Source of the DNA: Youngiibacter fragilis 232.1
GTDB taxonomy: Bacteria > Bacillota > Clostridia > Clostridiales > Clostridiaceae
Assembly: GCF_000495435.3 (NCBI RefSeq)
Contig: NZ_AXUN02000223.1
Location: 1-64,000, forward strand
Length of the DNA stretch: 64,000 nt
Direction: 5' to 3'
The notes under the pieces are model-generated. The model searched no databases. It had not been told where the DNA came from and saw only the letters and a list, made by a program, of their open reading frames with translations. Shown here one piece after another: positions 1 to 7,725 of the stretch (position 1 is its first letter; every line of letters starts with the position of its first letter). Both the position numbers and the translations under genes were made by a program.

Positions 1-2
1 TT

Positions 3-545
3 TTATTAAGGGAGATTCAATGGATAATAAAATTCCAGAGGACCGATGATGGCGAGTACATCACAAGCCTTCCTACGGACTATGAAAAGCTCACACCATG
101 CTTCGGAAGGCATACGTGCCACATGGGAGCTGCAAAGGCACTCAAGGCGCTTGCAGCCATTCCTGAAGGCATGAGGACAGAGCAGATAAGGGTAAAGAAT
201 GACGAGCTTGTCGAGTACTTCCTCATACACAGGCTGTTCAAGAAGAGCCACGACCTCGAGAAAACATCCAAACCTGGATGGCTCAGACTTGGATTCCCGC
301 TAATGTACCAGACGGACATCCTCGAGCTCCTGATGATAATGGCTGCTCTTGGGATAAAGGACAAAAGACTCGAGGATGCACTCGACGTACTTAGAGGTAA
401 GATGACTCCAGAAGGGACGTGGATCATGGAGACCTCAAACAGCGGGAAAATGATTGCAGATATCGAGAAGAAGGGGAGTCCATCTAAGCGGATAACCATG
501 AGAGCGATTAATGTCCTAGAGTATTATGGGAATTATGACCGCTAA
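3..545 (+). CDS. C-terminal part of a prenyltransferase/terpene-cyclase-like toroid protein (5' truncated by the window)
   Basis: The frame is open to the left edge of the window, so the ATG at 123 is internal and only the last 180 or so residues are seen. The sequence is helical, with repeating Ala/Leu-rich segments (CHMGAAKALKALAAIP; ILELLMIMAALG followed by a basic/acidic helix). This resembles alpha/alpha-toroid folds of the prenyltransferase and squalene-cyclase type, often misnamed nitrogen-fixation proteins in Clostridia. No catalytic DxDD-type motif is visible in the part present, so an enzymatic role cannot be claimed. No clear terminator follows before the next gene at 735. Confidence 0.5.
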   Translation, partial: LLREIQWIIKFQRTDDGEYITSLPTDYEKLTPCFGRHTCHMGAAKALKALAAIPEGMRTEQIRVKNDELVEYFLIHRLFKKSHDLEKTSKPGWLRLGFPLMYQTDILELLMIMAALGIKDKRLEDALDVLRGKMTPEGTWIMETSNSGKMIADIEKKGSPSKRITMRAINVLEYYGNYDR

Positions 546-734
546 TGGAATACCGAATGATGGCGTAATTAAAGCATAGATTGACCTACTGCAAATTGAA
601 CCCCAACAGGTGAACCCAATTGAGTTGCTTCATCGCTTTCATATATTTTAATTTTCAAAAGGTCAGTAATTTTGCTCTCATTGACCACATGTTGGTCTAC
701 AATATAGATAGAGAAATCTGGAGGTATCAAAAAC

Positions 735-1454
735 ATGACTGGCATCGTACTTGGAATTGTCTCATTCACATTTCTAATCATCTGGTACCTTGTGGACAGG
801 AAGAAGATGTACTGGCTCATTGCAGGAGTCAATACAGCTTCAGAGGAGCAGAAGGCCAATATGGACCTTGAATCGATAGGTAAGGCTGTTGGTAAGATGA
901 GCCTTTCACTCGCTCTCATCAATCTTATTTCAGCATTGACCTGGAAGACCGGAGAGTCATCGTTCTTCATCGCTATGGCTGCAAACATCCTTGTCCCAAT
1001 AATAACAATAGTGAAAATAAGAAAATATGATACTAACAGGAAGACTAAAGGAGAGACTATACTTGCTGCCTCATTCACCCTGGTCATTGTTATCGGGATC
1101 GGAATACTGTTCCTGACGACAATCAAGGAGAGCAGTGTTGCCATTGAAGGGGATAGTGTGAAGGTTTCAGGGATCTTCGGCCGAAGCATCCCTCTTGGTG
1201 ATATTGAGGACATCAGGATTGTAGAGACGCTTCCTGTTGTGACCATGAGGACCAATGGTGCAGCTATAGGCAGCGTCCTTAAGGGCAGGTTTAAACTGGT
1301 CGGTGCTAACAGGGCCTATCTGTATCTATACAAGTCAGGAGGTCCCTATATACTGATTGAGACACTCGATTATCCTGTATACCTGAACTTCAGGGATGAT
1401 AAGACTCTGTACAATACCATGGTCGCCTTGTCCTCGGCAGATCCGGTGAAGTGA
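735..1454 (+). CDS. DUF3784-like membrane protein with a bacterial PH-like C-terminal domain
   Basis: 239 residues. A GGAGG ribosome site precedes the ATG at 735. An N-terminal hydrophobic helix (residues 1-18) is followed by a short segment WLIAGVNTASEEQKANMD, typical of DUF3784 proteins. Two more hydrophobic stretches lie at about 55-95, and another at about 110-130. The last 100 residues are soluble-looking and beta-rich (SVKVSGIFGRSIPLGDIEDI, then RTNGAAIGSVLKGRFKL), the pattern of a bacterial PH-like domain. The function of the family is unknown; a membrane-surface sensor or scaffold role is inference only. It appears to be a single-gene unit. Confidence 0.65.
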   Translation: MTGIVLGIVSFTFLIIWYLVDRKKMYWLIAGVNTASEEQKANMDLESIGKAVGKMSLSLALINLISALTWKTGESSFFIAMAANILVPIITIVKIRKYDTNRKTKGETILAASFTLVIVIGIGILFLTTIKESSVAIEGDSVKVSGIFGRSIPLGDIEDIRIVETLPVVTMRTNGAAIGSVLKGRFKLVGANRAYLYLYKSGGPYILIETLDYPVYLNFRDDKTLYNTMVALSSADPVK

Positions 1455-1483
1455 AATTAATTTCTTAATAAAGTCTTAACATT

Positions 1484-1513
1484 TTGATATTCAAACAATC
1501 CTGGCACTATAAT
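1484..1513 (+). promoter_or_regulatory. Sigma-70-type promoter of the flavin oxidoreductase gene
   Basis: TTGATA at 1484-1489 and TATAAT at 1508-1513 are separated by 18 bp. Transcription would begin near 1520. This rules out translation from the TTG at 1484 and favours a start at 1565. Confidence 0.7.
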
Positions 1514-1564
1514 AAGAGCTGTATCTACAGCAATAGCGATAGGAGATTGATTATCATAGGGAAA

Positions 1565-2626
1565 TTGAATGAGTTAAGATTAGGCGACCTTGTCGCCAGG
1601 GTTCCGATAGTTCAGGGAGCCATGGGAATAGGGGTTTCACTTTCAGGACTTGCTGCAGCGGTGGCAAATGCCGGAGGCATTGGAGTCATCTCGGGAGTGC
1701 AGACAGGTTTCAAGGAGCCTGATTTCGTGAAGAACAACCTCGAAGCCAACAAGAGGGCGATGATAGCCCAGATCAGGAGGGCGAGGGAGCTTTCAGACGG
1801 GATCATAGGGATAAACATGCTGGCTGCAATGAACAACTACAAGGAGCTGGTAATGACAGCAATAGCTGAAGGCATAGACCTTGTAGTATCAGGGGCAGGT
1901 CTTCCTCTTGACCTTCCGGAGCTTGTAAAGGGAACTAAAACGAAGATTGCGCCGATAGTATCGTCAGGCAAGGCAGCAGCACTTATTTCCAAGGTATATG
2001 ACAAGAAGTTCGGAAGGACCACAGACATGTTCATAGTGGAGGGTCCGGAAGCAGGAGGACATCTCGGCTTCAAGAGGGAAGACATTGAGTCAGGAAACGT
2101 GAAGCCGCTCAGGGAGCTTATACCGGAAGTGCTTGAGGCTATCAAGCCATATGAGGAAAAATACGGGGTAAAGATACCGGTCATAGCTGCCGGCGGAGTG
2201 TTTACAGGCAAGGATATTGCTGAATACCTCAATCTCGGTGCAGCAGGCGTACAGATGGCAACCAGATTCGTAGCCACTGAGGAATGCGATGCGGACTTAA
2301 GCTTCAAGATGGCTTATGTCAATGCGAAGAAGGAAGACATAAGACTCGTGAAGAGCCCTGTCGGCATGCCCGGAAGAGCTGTGAACAACAGCTTCACCAA
2401 GCAGCTCGATGAAGGGGACATCAAGGTAAGGAGATGCTACAACTGCCTCATACCTTGTGACCCAAGGACCACCCCTTACTGCATATCTGATGCTCTGATG
2501 AGTTCGGTATCCGGTGGTGAGGGACTTGTATTTGCAGGAAGCAATGCGTACAGGGTTGAAAAGATAGTCAAGGTTCAGGAGCTGGTAGACGAACTAGTCA
2601 GTGAAGCTGAACAATATGTGAAGTAG
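1565..2626 (+). CDS. NAD(P)H-dependent flavin oxidoreductase (nitronate monooxygenase / FabK-like family)
   Basis: 353 residues from the TTG at 1565, which gives the family-like start MNELRLGDL. The in-frame TTG at 1547 directly abuts GGAGA and is less likely. It is an FMN-dependent TIM barrel: VQGAMGIGVS near the N-terminus, GPEAGGHLG at about 158, AAGGVFTGKD at about 207, and GVQMATRF at about 229 for flavin phosphate binding. The family includes nitronate monooxygenases and the enoyl-ACP reductase FabK. No fatty-acid genes flank it, so a FabK role is not supported. The C-terminus carries a four-cysteine pattern C-x2-C-x3-C-x7-C at about 291-306. Its own promoter and terminator make it monocistronic. 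Confidence 0.8.
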   Translation: MNELRLGDLVARVPIVQGAMGIGVSLSGLAAAVANAGGIGVISGVQTGFKEPDFVKNNLEANKRAMIAQIRRARELSDGIIGINMLAAMNNYKELVMTAIAEGIDLVVSGAGLPLDLPELVKGTKTKIAPIVSSGKAAALISKVYDKKFGRTTDMFIVEGPEAGGHLGFKREDIESGNVKPLRELIPEVLEAIKPYEEKYGVKIPVIAAGGVFTGKDIAEYLNLGAAGVQMATRFVATEECDADLSFKMAYVNAKKEDIRLVKSPVGMPGRAVNNSFTKQLDEGDIKVRRCYNCLIPCDPRTTPYCISDALMSSVSGGEGLVFAGSNAYRVEKIVKVQELVDELVSEAEQYVK

Positions 2627-2650
2627 AAGGCCTTAGGCCTTCTTTTCTTA
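2626..2650 (+). terminator. Rho-independent terminator of the flavin oxidoreductase gene
   Basis: A 7-bp stem (GAAGGCC / GGCCTTC) with a TTA loop begins at the last base of the stop codon and is followed by TTTTCTT. Confidence 0.75.
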
Positions 2651-2805
2651 TAATTATTTATATGATTTCTGGAATCCTGATTCAATTGGCACCTGAAACA
2701 TGATACTATTTTCAGTGATGGCATAAGCTTATGCCTATAAACACTCATTCTTTATAAGTAATTCATATCTTAGACATATAATATATTGTGGATTGGAGGG
2801 ATAGT

Positions 2806-3573
2806 ATGATTCGAAGCTTAAAATATCTTGCACCAGTGATCGCCGCATCATTTCTGTTCGCTTCATGTGAAACAAGAAAGCCGAATCCGCAGGATGTCTA
2901 CATATTCAAGGTCGCTTCCTTTTCAGAACTTCCTGATGAAAGCATTAGCTTCGTCAGGAACAAGACCTATGATGGCAGAATTGTAATGGAATTCACCGAT
3001 GATGAATACATATATGAACTGGATGAGGCAGGAAGGTTCCTTAGCATCTTCGTAAAGGATGAACCGAAGAAGGAAGACCTGAATGACGTTAAGTCCGAAG
3101 TGCTCCAGGAGAAGACAACGGATTACCTGTTGAGGCTTGGGGTCAATCCTGAAACCTATGAAATCACCTATGCGATCAGCAGCAGCAAGGAACAGGTAAC
3201 CGCTGTAGCCCGTCATAAAAGCGGAGAATACTTCACAGGCAACAATGTGTACCTGCAATACATAAAGGATGGTACCCTTATCAGCATATCCATGAAGTAC
3301 GAGGATCCTGCGATTCTAAACAAGCAGAGCACCATTTCAATGGAGCAGGCAAGGAAGATACTGTTTGACTACCTTGAAACGTCTGAACTGATGAAACCAT
3401 ACATTACTCAGCTCAGTACAGACAAGATAAGCAGTGAAGTTGACATATACTATGGAAAAAAGGTGTACAACTTCTACTTTACTCTTGCAACTGCAAACGC
3501 AGGCAAATTCAAATGCAAATATGTCATTTCCACGGAGACAGGTTCAATACTTTCAAAGCTTGAACCAAAATAG
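2806..3573 (+). CDS. Lipoprotein of unknown function
   Basis: 255 residues. The ATG at 2806 follows GGAGGG with a 5-base spacer; the longer frame starting at 2788 lacks a ribosome site. A basic N-terminus and hydrophobic segment end in the lipobox FASC, so Cys21 would be lipidated and the protein anchored outside the membrane. The mature part is hydrophilic with several beta-like segments. The stretch ISMEQARKILFDYLE is reminiscent of PepSY-type domains, but this is weak. A TATAAT -10 hexamer lies at 2777-2782. It is flanked by its own terminator. No function is assigned. Confidence 0.75.
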   Translation: MIRSLKYLAPVIAASFLFASCETRKPNPQDVYIFKVASFSELPDESISFVRNKTYDGRIVMEFTDDEYIYELDEAGRFLSIFVKDEPKKEDLNDVKSEVLQEKTTDYLLRLGVNPETYEITYAISSSKEQVTAVARHKSGEYFTGNNVYLQYIKDGTLISISMKYEDPAILNKQSTISMEQARKILFDYLETSELMKPYITQLSTDKISSEVDIYYGKKVYNFYFTLATANAGKFKCKYVISTETGSILSKLEPK

Positions 3574-3610
3574 GAGCAGAACCCTTGACCAGGGATCTGC
3601 TCCTTTTTTT
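3573..3610 (+). terminator. Rho-independent terminator after the lipoprotein gene
   Basis: Perfect 8-bp stem GGAGCAGA (3573-3580) / TCTGCTCC (3596-3603) followed by seven T. Confidence 0.9.
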
Positions 3611-3648
3611 GGGTCTGATATTATATTTTATTCAATTCGATTTTATCA

Positions 3649-3681
3649 TTGACATTTTATCAGTTTAGATTTAAACTGATA
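3649..3681 (+). promoter_or_regulatory. Promoter with palindromic MarR-type operator
   Basis: TTGACA lies at 3649-3654. The perfect inverted repeat TATCAGTTTA (3658-3667) - GATT - TAAACTGATA (3672-3681) covers the spacer and the -10 region. It lies 16 bp upstream of the MarR-family gene, the position expected for an autorepressor operator. Confidence 0.7.
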
Positions 3682-3697
3682 CTAAGGAGTTGATGAC

Positions 3698-4135
3698 ATG
3701 GAAAGAGAGGACATAGTGGACAGCATTCTTATCTGGTTCAAGATATCTGGAATACACTCTGACAACATAAGGGAATCCGGTATCATAGCAAGGGAATACG
3801 GACTTACGCTTGCCCAATCAGATGTCATCGCTCAGCTCGGGATAAGGGAAATGACCCAGAATGAGCTTGCAGAAAGACTTCTTGTGACAAAAGGCGGAAT
3901 CAGCCAGCTGCTGCAGGCCATGGAATGCTTAGACCTTGTTGAAAGAAGACAGGAATGGAAGACCAAGTATGTCTCCCTCACGGAAAAGGGTAGGGAGATT
4001 CATGACAGGCTCGTACCCGATCTTGAAAGGTTCCAGGGAGAGTTCTTCCAGGGTTTGTCAAAAAATGAAAAGAAAATGATGCTCGAGATGCTAAGGAAGA
4101 TATCGGGCAAAAAGGAGAAAAACAATGAAACTTAA
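3698..4135 (+). CDS. mhqR: MarR-family transcriptional regulator, MhqR-like
   Basis: 145 residues, the usual MarR length. The winged-helix region spans about residues 35-100 (MTQNELAERLLVTKGGISQLLQAMECLDLVERR, in shorter pieces: helix-turn-helix then wing KTKYVSLTEKGREI). ATG at 3698 follows AAGGAG. It is the first gene of a three-gene operon with a ring-cleaving dioxygenase and an alpha/beta hydrolase. That matches the Bacillus subtilis MhqR regulon, in which the repressor controls catechol/quinone-detoxifying dioxygenases (MhqO family) and hydrolases (MhqD). The perfect palindrome over its promoter suggests autorepression. Calling it mhqR rests on family plus context, not on ligand evidence. 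Confidence 0.75.
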   Translation: MEREDIVDSILIWFKISGIHSDNIRESGIIAREYGLTLAQSDVIAQLGIREMTQNELAERLLVTKGGISQLLQAMECLDLVERRQEWKTKYVSLTEKGREIHDRLVPDLERFQGEFFQGLSKNEKKMMLEMLRKISGKKEKNNET

Positions 4136-5102
4136 AGGAATACATCATGTTTCTGCTATTACGGCATCCGCTGCTGAAAACTATATGTTCTACACTAAGG
4201 TAATGGGGATGAGGCTTGTCAAGAAGAGCGTAAACCAGGATGACGTCTCTGTCTATCACCTGTATTACGGTGACCAGAAGGGCACACCGGGAACAGCACT
4301 TACATTCTTCGAATTTCCCGGGACTTCAAGTAACAGGGAGGGGATATCAAGCATATCGCTCATATCCTTCAGAGTGAGGGATGATAAAGCCCTTGAATAC
4401 TTCGCAAGAAGATTCGATGAGTTCGGAGTCTGGCATGAGGATATCGCGGAGCGTGCAGGAAGAAAGACCCTTTACTTCAAGGACCCTGAAGGCCAGAGGC
4501 TTATGCTTGTTTCGGACAATGGTGCCGTATCTGAATCATTCATACCATGGGAACTCTCATCGGTTCCAATTGAGAATCAGATAATGGGGCTTGGACCTGT
4601 CAGGCTGACAGTAAAGGAGCCAGGGGATACGCTATACGTGCTCACGGAGATCATGGGATATAGGCTTAAAGGATCCTACAGGGCTGAAGTTCAAGGGCAG
4701 AAGGACATAATCGTGCTTGAAACAGGCGAGGGTGGCTCAGGAACAGAGATCCATCTTGAAGAGCGCAGCGACCTTCCATTTGAAAGGCAGGGATATGGCG
4801 GAGTTCATCATGTCGCCTTCAGGGTGGAGGATGAGGCTGAACTCAGGGAGTGGATAAGCAGGATAGATGATAACCGGATCAGAAACTCCGGATTTGTTGA
4901 AAGGTTCTATTTCAAGTCACTCTACTTCAGGGAGCCTAACGGAATACTATTCGAGCTGGCAACCGACGGTCCGGGCTTTGATACTGATGAGGAACTGGAA
5001 TTCCTGGGTGAAAGGCTTTCTCTGCCTCCATTCCTTGAGAACAGGAGAGAGTACATAGAGAAGGTACTGAAGCCCCTTGATACAGCGGTCAGGAGGTCAT
5101 GA
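4125..5102 (+). CDS. mhqO: Ring-cleaving (extradiol-like) dioxygenase, MhqO family
   Basis: 325 residues with two vicinal-oxygen-chelate (glyoxalase/bleomycin-type) modules, at about residues 1-130 and 155-290. Metal-ligand candidates are the His pairs in GIHHVSA near the N-terminus and GGVHHVAF in the second module, plus the glutamate in EPNGILFELATD. The family is the hydroquinone/catechol-linked dioxygenase of the mhq regulon. The start overlaps the end of the regulator gene by 11 bases, with AAAGGAG upstream, indicating translational coupling. In an anaerobe it may protect against quinone-like electrophiles during oxygen exposure, which is inference. Confidence 0.8.
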   Translation: MKLKGIHHVSAITASAAENYMFYTKVMGMRLVKKSVNQDDVSVYHLYYGDQKGTPGTALTFFEFPGTSSNREGISSISLISFRVRDDKALEYFARRFDEFGVWHEDIAERAGRKTLYFKDPEGQRLMLVSDNGAVSESFIPWELSSVPIENQIMGLGPVRLTVKEPGDTLYVLTEIMGYRLKGSYRAEVQGQKDIIVLETGEGGSGTEIHLEERSDLPFERQGYGGVHHVAFRVEDEAELREWISRIDDNRIRNSGFVERFYFKSLYFREPNGILFELATDGPGFDTDEELEFLGERLSLPPFLENRREYIEKVLKPLDTAVRRS

Positions 5103-5704
5103 TGATACATTATTTCAAGAAAGCTGAGGAAGGAAAGAAGACCTTCCTTCTGCTCCATGGTACTGGTGGGGATGAGATGGACCTTGTCCCTCTGGCAAAT
5201 ATGGTCGATAAGGGCAACGGCATTTTATCGATCCGAGGTGCGGTCTCAGAAAACGGCATGAACAGGTTCTTCAGGAGGATTGCAGAGGGAATATTTGACG
5301 AGGACGATATCAGGCAAAGGGCAGGGGAGATTTCAGACTTCATACTTGAAGCATCGGAAAAGTATGGATTCAATCCTAATGACCTCATTGCCCTTGGCTA
5401 TTCAAACGGAGCCAACATGATTGCCGCAATGCTGCTCCTGAAAGGCGGCATATTCAGACAGGCCATACTTCATCACCCCATGGTTCCGCTCTCTCAGGTT
5501 GGTGATATTAATCTTGAAGGTACATCAGTGTTCATAGGTGCAGGAACAAACGACCCTATTGTCACTGGCGAGAATTCTCAGAGACTATACGAGCTTCTCA
5601 AAGGGAATGGTGCTGATGCAGTTATCAGCTGGTTTGATAAGGGACACTCCCTAACAAAGGAAGAGGTATTGGCTTCAAGGGAATGGCTTCTATCACAAAC
5701 CTAA
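5099..5704 (+). CDS. mhqD: Alpha/beta hydrolase (carboxylesterase), MhqD-like
   Basis: 201 residues, a compact esterase of the phospholipase/carboxylesterase family. HGTGGDEMD near residue 20 forms the oxyanion region. The nucleophile is the serine in GYSNGA at about 101-106, the acid is the aspartate in GTNDPIV, and the base is the histidine in KGHSLT. It starts in an ATGA overlap with the dioxygenase stop codon, so the two are coupled. Together with the upstream regulator and dioxygenase this reproduces the mhq quinone-resistance gene set. The substrate is unknown. Confidence 0.8.
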   Translation: MMIHYFKKAEEGKKTFLLLHGTGGDEMDLVPLANMVDKGNGILSIRGAVSENGMNRFFRRIAEGIFDEDDIRQRAGEISDFILEASEKYGFNPNDLIALGYSNGANMIAAMLLLKGGIFRQAILHHPMVPLSQVGDINLEGTSVFIGAGTNDPIVTGENSQRLYELLKGNGADAVISWFDKGHSLTKEEVLASREWLLSQT

Positions 5705-5757
5705 GTAAAATAATATAAAATCAAACAGGATAAAAGGATCATATCTATTATTGAAGA

Positions 5758-5782
5758 GGAGCGCATCTGCGCTCCCTTTTTT
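5758..5782 (+). terminator. Rho-independent terminator of the mhq-like operon
   Basis: Stem GGAGCGCA / TGCGCTCC (5758-5775) followed by CTTTTTT. It lies between convergent genes and may also weakly serve fprA. Confidence 0.85.
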
Positions 5783-5794
5783 AACTTATCCTGT

Positions 5795-6982
5795 CTAAAG
5801 CTTCTCTGCGAAACTCTTTCCGAACTCGCGGCATCTTACAAGGCCATCTTCATCAGGATTCCAAAGTTCCTTTATTCCCGGCTGGACTACCTCAAGTCCT
5901 GCTTCCTTAAGCCTCTGTTCAATGACTCCTATATGCTCTCCGCTCCAGCCATATGATCCAAATGCAGCTGTCTTCTTATCCTTGAAGCCGATTCCCTTGA
6001 CCATGTCCAACATTCCAGAGACAGCAAACAGCACATTCTTATTGATTGTAGAGGATCCGACCATGAAAGCCTTGGACCTGAACAGCTCTGTAAGTATGTC
6101 GTTCTTGTCAGCATGTGATGCGGAGTAGAGCTTAACTGCAACCTCACTGTCTACAGACTTGATCCCTTCAGCGATTGCCTCAGCCATCTTCCTGGTACTC
6201 TTCCACATGCTGTCATATACCAGGGTAATTTGGTTTTCCTTGTATCTGTTCGCCCATTCCATATACTTCTCGATTATCTGACCCGGATTATCCCTCCATA
6301 TAATGCCATGGCTCGGGCATATCATGTCTACAGGCAGATTGAATGACAGAAGCTCCTTGATCTTGTTAGTAACAAGGGCACTGAAAGGGGTCAGGATATT
6401 GGCATAATATTTTATCGCTTCCTCGAAAAGTTCACACTGCTTGACCAGATCATTGTACATCAAGTCAGAAGCAAAATGCTGTCCGAACGCATCGTTGCTA
6501 AACAGGATGTTGTCCTTTGTCATATAGGTCATCATGCTGTCAGGCCAGTGAAGCATCCTGGCTTCAACAAAGATCAGCTTTCTTTCACCGATTTCAATTG
6601 AATCTCCGGTCTTTACTGTGACGAAGTTCCAGTCCTCATGGAAATGGCCCTTCAGATTCTTCATGCCATTAGCAGTGCAGTAAACAGGTACATTTGGTAT
6701 CTCCTTAAGGAGAAGTGGGAGAGAACCACTGTGGTCGATTTCCGCGTGATTGGCTACAATCATGTCTATCTTGTTCAAGTCGATCTCTTTCTTCAGATTC
6801 TCCACGAACTCCTTGTCGAAAGGATCCCACACAGTATCGATAAGGACCGTCTTTTCATCTCTGACCAGATATGAATTGTAGTGGGTACCGCGATGGATGG
6901 AATACTCATCACCATGGAATGATGATAGCTCCCAGTCAATCTTACCTACCCAGGTAACATTGTCATTGATTCTGAAGCTCAA
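5795..6982 (-). CDS. fprA: Flavodiiron protein (oxygen/NO reductase, rubredoxin:oxygen oxidoreductase)
   Basis: 395 residues. The TTG at 6982 is chosen because a perfect GGAGGTGAT lies four bases upstream; the GTG at 6991 is part of that site. The N-terminal metallo-beta-lactamase domain carries the diiron ligands HAEIDH (about 79-84), a His in MLHWPDS, an Asp in FSNDAFG and a His in PSHGIIW. The C-terminal flavodoxin domain starts near 250 (LVYDSMWKSTRKMAEAI, FMN phosphate loop). It reduces O2 to water, or NO, using electrons from rubredoxin, and so protects an anaerobe. No rubredoxin gene is adjacent. A TATAAT -10 lies at 7013-7018 on the minus strand. Confidence 0.93.
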   Translation of the reverse strand: MSFRINDNVTWVGKIDWELSSFHGDEYSIHRGTHYNSYLVRDEKTVLIDTVWDPFDKEFVENLKKEIDLNKIDMIVANHAEIDHSGSLPLLLKEIPNVPVYCTANGMKNLKGHFHEDWNFVTVKTGDSIEIGERKLIFVEARMLHWPDSMMTYMTKDNILFSNDAFGQHFASDLMYNDLVKQCELFEEAIKYYANILTPFSALVTNKIKELLSFNLPVDMICPSHGIIWRDNPGQIIEKYMEWANRYKENQITLVYDSMWKSTRKMAEAIAEGIKSVDSEVAVKLYSASHADKNDILTELFRSKAFMVGSSTINKNVLFAVSGMLDMVKGIGFKDKKTAAFGSYGWSGEHIGVIEQRLKEAGLEVVQPGIKELWNPDEDGLVRCREFGKSFAEKL

Positions 6983-7083
6983 AGAAATCACCTCCGTATA
7001 TTCATCCTCTTAATTATATCGCCATTAGCAAACGATTACATCAATTAATCTAAAAGACCTTTAGTCCATGTAATATCGCAATA

Positions 7084-7095
7084 GAACATTTGTTC
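7084..7095 (+). promoter_or_regulatory. Perfect LexA (SOS) box
   Basis: GAACATTTGTTC matches the Gram-positive GAAC-N4-GTTC consensus exactly. It lies 102 bp upstream of fprA, outside that gene's likely core promoter, and just before the decayed plus-strand sequence. The same core occurs with one mismatch at lexA (14050-14061). Confidence 0.6.
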
Positions 7096-7318
7096 TTAGA
7101 TATGGTTCATCAGAAATCAGCTCGCTTGACCTGGAATCTGCGGTACAGAAGGAGATACAGAACACGGCTGCAACTCAGGTGTTTTTTACGAGGAATTTAC
7201 TTATCTTACTGATCATGGCAGCTCAAGGTCTTTAAGTCGGTGGAGTACATAAATTCAATCAGACATGATCTAAGTAAGGTACTCAATCAGAAGGACTGGT
7301 CCTGATAGGATTTACACA

Positions 7319-7365
7319 GTCACATTGTTCAACATGTACATGAAGGATATGTTGAACAAAGTGAC
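7319..7365. repeat. 17-bp inverted repeat with 13-base loop
   Basis: GTCACATTGTTCAACAT (7319-7335) pairs with ATGTTGAACAAAGTGAC (7349-7365) with one mismatch. No T-run follows, so it is not a terminator. It could be a protein-binding site or the remnant of a mobile element end. Confidence 0.6.
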
Positions 7366-7606
7366 AACAGGTTTAATTACTTCACGGAGGTCGGACTAAG
7401 GACAAGAAAGGGTCAATGATAGCATGATTAATTGGAACGAGCTTAAACTGAACTGGTACTTCAGCGAATTTTCTATCCTGTGATAATGAACTGGCACATA
7501 TTGCAGTGATCTTGATCGAACTTACCCGAGAAAGATCCCTGAATCAGAGCAGATTCATGGCTTTTTCGACTTAAAAAGGGGTGGGAAGGGCAATTTCTCA
7601 AAATTT

Positions 7607-7643
7607 AATTTATTTCGCGAAATGTAGATTTCGCGAATAAATT
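7607..7643. repeat. 37-bp palindrome upstream of the recombinase gene (candidate recombination or operator site)
   Basis: Left arm AATTTATTTCGCGAAAT (7607-7623), spacer GTAG, right arm ATTTCGCGAATAAATT (7628-7643); the arms are complementary apart from one missing base. The self-palindromic core TTCGCGAA occurs twice, 16 bp apart. A -10-like TATGAT (7643-7648) overlaps the right end. Its size and two-arm layout suit a tyrosine-recombinase core site, and its position suits an operator. Confidence 0.6.
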
Positions 7644-7725
7644 ATGATAAAATTAAAGAAGCAGAAGAAATTACCTCCAAAATAGCCCAAATCCCCCTAT
7701 CGAATTCTGTTGAAAGGATGAGATC

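Larger units (their letters stand above)
6983..7725. other. 743-bp intergenic region with possible decayed coding sequence
   Basis: No intact gene is visible. Short protein-like stretches occur in shifting plus-strand frames: one from about 7105 reading GSSEISSLDLES, one near 7225 reading KSVEYINSIRH, and one near 7307 reading TVTLFNMYMKDML. Each is broken by stops, which looks like a decayed gene or genes of unknown family. The region also holds a perfect LexA box and two inverted repeats, listed separately. Confidence 0.4.

Noticed and set aside
1484-1564. Extended N-terminus of the flavin oxidoreductase starting at TTG 1484
   Set aside because: The -35 hexamer itself is at 1484-1489, so this stretch is upstream of the transcription start.
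7102-7212. 36-codon Arg-rich frame just behind the LexA box
   Set aside because: No ribosome site and unnatural composition. Another frame of the same bases reads more like protein, so this one is not called.
6983-7725. Insertion sequence
   Set aside because: Two inverted repeats are present, but their arms do not match each other as terminal repeats, and no transposase fragment or target duplication was identified.
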